DNA of 64,000 bases, from contig JAULBX010016860.1 in NCBI GenBank assembly GCA_032358255.1, positions 1-64,000 on the forward strand. Reading direction: 5' to 3'. The translations under genes were made by a program, and so were the position numbers. This stretch comes from Heterotrichella gracilis. Lineage: Eukaryota > Sar > Xanthophyceae > Tribonematales > Xanthonemataceae. Below, in pieces: positions 61,068 to 64,000 of the stretch (position 1 is its first letter; each line of letters opens with the position of its first letter). The notes under the pieces are model-generated. The model did no database searches. It was given only the letters and a program-made list of their open reading frames with translations, and had not been told where the DNA came from.

Positions 61068-62495
61068 TGCGGCCCTGCCAACACCCAAGCCCGTGGGTTC
61101 TTCACAAGGACCAGGAGGGTTACAGTGGTGGAGGTTGGGTCAAACAATGCCTCAGCTACAGCCCTTCAACGAACCATCGCAAAGATACACGGGCAAGACG
61201 TGTCAGCAAGTGGATATGCAACGCGATGGTGTGCGTTTCGTTGCGGGTTTGTGCCTGAAATTGTTCGTCAAGCCAATGTATTGCTGGCATCCATCTCTGC
61301 CCATAAATTAGTAGTATTTATGAAATAAATTATAGTATAAGAAAATTGAAAATTGTTGTCAATTAGATATTTTTCAACTGAATTGCAATAAGATAATAAA
61401 GTGCTTTACTTCAGGATTTATGAAATAAGTCATATTTTAAGTATGTAACACTACAGTTCATCAGATGTTTTGGGTCTGGTGCTTGGTCATCATTTTGTAC
61501 AATGCTGTTCTTCATACCCATATTGCACGTTGAATGCACCAGGAGAGCAGTAAAAGAAGCAAATCAGGCTAGTATTGCTGGGTATGCCTTGCAGTCAAGG
61601 TAAGGGTTCAGACCCACATGATTATATCCATAGTCCTCAGGGCCTGACCAATGCGTAGAACTGACTTTACCCTAGCTGGCCATTACCAAAATCCTGGGTA
61701 TTCAATGCACTGTAGGTTGCATGCGGCGTTACCGCATTGTGGATCTCGAATATCCATATATATTGAGGTGGATTGGGTGACGCCTTATCACGCAGGGTAT
61801 GATAGTTCAAGAATGGAGTTAACCTAGCTGAGGCCTTGAGACTTTTATCAAACAGATTACTTACCGGGGCATACATCCCCTACATATACACCACTTACAA
61901 CCCACAATATGTCAAAAATACACTGTATGCTCAGGACCCCTAGGCGACATGCCCTCTCACTCGCACATCCCAGAATGTGCATCCCATGACACCGTGGCAC
62001 AGCCCGCACCCTACACTTTTTTTTAAAACTTCAACAGCACACAGTAGGTACATCAGCTTTCGCCATGACTACATATATCGGGCCAGCTGCGGTACAGGCC
62101 CCCATGCACCTTCTCGTGCATGCAGCCTATGTCGCATTCGCATGAGACTGCTTTGCACTCCCTTTTCCAGGCCGCGCCCTTGCTCAAAGATCTCATGCAT
62201 GTGATGCCAGACTGGCATTGCCCATTCCTGGTGTAATCCTGTCTTTCTAATTCATGGCATGCCACCCGCTGCTGGCATGCCAGTGCTAATGGGAATTGAC
62301 CGGGGGAGCCATGGATAAGTAATATAGGGCTATCATAGCTTGTATGGTGGAGAAAAAGGAAGCAATGAAAAGGCAAAAATACTTTTTGCCCATGTGTGGC
62401 ATGCACACAAATTCCACCAGTTCCCTGCCGCTGCCCCTCCTGCAGCAATCTAGCACGTAGTGCGTCAGCCCACACCACTGTGTTTGGCACTTGCC
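61068..62495. other. Intergenic region between AP2M and the right-edge gene
   Basis: Both neighbours are on the minus strand. This region holds the AP2M promoter/5' UTR (right of 61067) and the 3' UTR of the next gene (left of 62496). It is AT-rich at 61300-62000. No exon is supported. Confidence 0.55.
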
Positions 62496-63889
62496 TCAAT
62501 CCAGCTGATCAAACACCTCCCCTGGCCCAGAATCATGGCTTGTGCCCCCACTCAACGCACCCCCACCGCCACCCAGTGCACCGCCCCTGCCGCCCAAAGC
62601 ACCACCGCCACCCAGTGCGCCCCTGCTACGCAAAGCACCCCCTCCCAAGGCGCCACCACCACCACCCAAAGCACCACCGCGGTGGCCGCCCAACGCACCA
62701 CCACCACCGGAAGGTGTTCCACCCTCTTTTCCACCCAGGGTAATGCCGCTCCCTTGCTTGACTGTCACGGGCGGAGCGAACACGGGGGTTTGGAGGGGCT
62801 CCTGCAACACCAGTGCAGCAATTTGTAAACATAGCCAGCATTATATTGAGGAGAGAGAAAAGGCAATCCTTCTAAAGCACCCCCGATCTCAAGTTTTTTG
62901 TGCAAAGGTAAGATCACCAAGTAGTACATGACTCTGCTTTTGTCCATCCCTCCCCCCCTGTATCCACTATATCCACCAATATTGTGAACATGGGCTGACC
63001 TGGCGTTGCGTGATTCAGCTGCATTGACACCGCCAGCACAATGATGGAATAAGCAGTGCAAGGGCAGGGCTGGTTGGCACAAGGCATGTAGGACTGACTG
63101 CTAGTCTGGTTGTATCGCTGGAACCCATGTAAGTAATGAGTAATAAAATTAATGATTGTTCCTGTCACCACCGGCCTCCTGTTGCGCCAAAGGCGACCCC
63201 AGACCAATGCGTACGTTCACATGGATACATGTGTGCGCAAGGCTTGCCCCCACATCATACATATTCACCCCTTAGGTTCTCTACAGTTTATTTCTCCCCT
63301 GCAGCCACCCACCTCCCTCTGGGCCGCCCGTGCCCCCGCTCCCCCTGGCAGCTCCCCCACGCCCTCCTGGGCTGCATTAGCAGTTGTGGCGTTCCTGGCA
63401 GCTTCCTCCTGGTTACAAATGAACACATAAATCCGTAATTTGTTTAGTACGCAAATGGCGTGAAACAGAGGGTAAAGACATTTAATCTAATCTAGCACTG
63501 TACAGAGATAAATTATGCGTTGCTTATGTTTGATGGTAAAAACACAGGCGGGTTACTGCATTTGTCCATGAGATGCACACCGTCCTCAAAGTACGGAATA
63601 CAAATCACAGAGCTGAAGCGTGTTTAGCCATTCCAAACGTGCTAATGTTGCTGGGAATGACCTTCTCCTTGTTCGCAGCCCCGTGTACGCGTAATGCCCA
63701 CTACCACTACCACATGAACACAAAGCAGACAGGAGCGTCTCGCCCCCAGCGCACCTGCTGGAACTTCATCATCTTCTCAAGGTCCTCCTCGCTGGGGATG
63801 ACCTTGCCCTCGTACTCAGGGATCATCACGGTGGTCTTGGGGCGGGGGGCGGTGACCACGGGGGGACCGTATGCCTCCGCCAGGGATTG
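62496..63889 (-). CDS. Unidentified protein, 3' exons only (gene continues past right edge)
   Basis: Three in-phase minus-strand exons are visible: 63755-63889, 63313-63408 and 62496-62801 (TGA), 178 residues plus stop. The first reads QSLAEAYGPPVVTAPRPKTT, then a charged helix SEEDLEKMMKFQQ. The second is Ala/Glu-rich. The third starts EPLQTPVFAPPVTVKQGSGI and becomes a Gly/Ala/Leu repeat (GGALGGGG-type units) before ending GPGEVFDQLD. I do not recognise the family. The composition suggests a disordered C-terminal tail. Sequence right of 63889 is intron. Splice sites are good (acceptors CAG, donors GTGCGC and GTGGGT). Confidence 0.65.
62560..62720 (-). repeat. Imperfect GGT/GGC-rich coding repeat (Gly/Ala/Leu tail)
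   Basis: On the plus strand this is a run of CACC/CGCC units; on the minus strand it encodes repeated Gly-Gly-Ala-Leu-Gly-Gly blocks in the last exon of the right-edge gene. Such tracts are prone to length change. Confidence 0.75.
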
Positions 63890-64000
63890 CTGCAGGTGGG
63901 GGTTGGGACAAGTTGCAAACGCATCCATGGTTTCAACATCATCCTGCTATTATCGTGGTGTGTCAGGGTGCACAATTTTATTATGTTGGGACAATGCACC

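Overview
The window looks like nuclear DNA of a chlorophycean green alga, probably from the Chlamydomonadales/volvocine side. The evidence is intron-dense genes with very GC-rich exons and G/C-ending codons, GT..AG introns of roughly 150-1100 bases, candidate TGTAA polyadenylation signals, a FOX1-type multicopper ferroxidase, Pro-rich and Cys-rich extracellular proteins, and CCCTAAA-like motifs scattered in introns. I cannot name the genus. All gene models were assembled by hand from reading frames and splice sites. In each multi-exon model the intron phases agree and the summed coding length is divisible by three.

Layout. 324-3819 (+): 3' part of a RAD50/SbcC-like ATPase gene. 5600-16221 (+): 22-exon secreted multicopper ferroxidase (1129 aa). 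18312-21550 (-) and 24919-28114 (-): a tandemly duplicated six-exon gene for a secreted protein with a GDPHF (VWD/root-cap-like) core. The right-hand copy is intact (409 aa); the left-hand copy carries at least three disabling lesions. 31880-36107 (+): DCN1-like cullin-neddylation factor (251 aa). 37601-39416 (+): augmin subunit 2 (263 aa). 41184-48634 (+): secreted GH5 endo-beta-mannanase with four C-terminal Cys-rich ShKT-like modules and a Lys/Pro tail (926 aa). 49566-54923 (+): ParA/Soj-type ATPase with a long low-complexity tail (900 aa). 56655-61067 (-): AP-2 clathrin adaptor mu subunit (420 aa). 62496-63889 (-): 3' exons of an unidentified gene that runs off the right edge.

Functionally this is an ordinary eukaryotic neighbourhood. 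Adjacent genes have unrelated roles: chromosome maintenance, iron uptake, neddylation, spindle assembly, cell-wall polysaccharide turnover, endocytosis. I see no operon-like system. The least ordinary items are the ferroxidase with its trinuclear copper ligands in domains 2 and 3, the mannanase-ShKT fusion, the spliced ParA-like ATPase, and the tandem duplication caught during decay of one copy. Non-coding items include a 531-bp element with near-perfect 28-bp inverted ends, several perfect hairpins, and a palindrome cluster near 55.5-55.9 kb.
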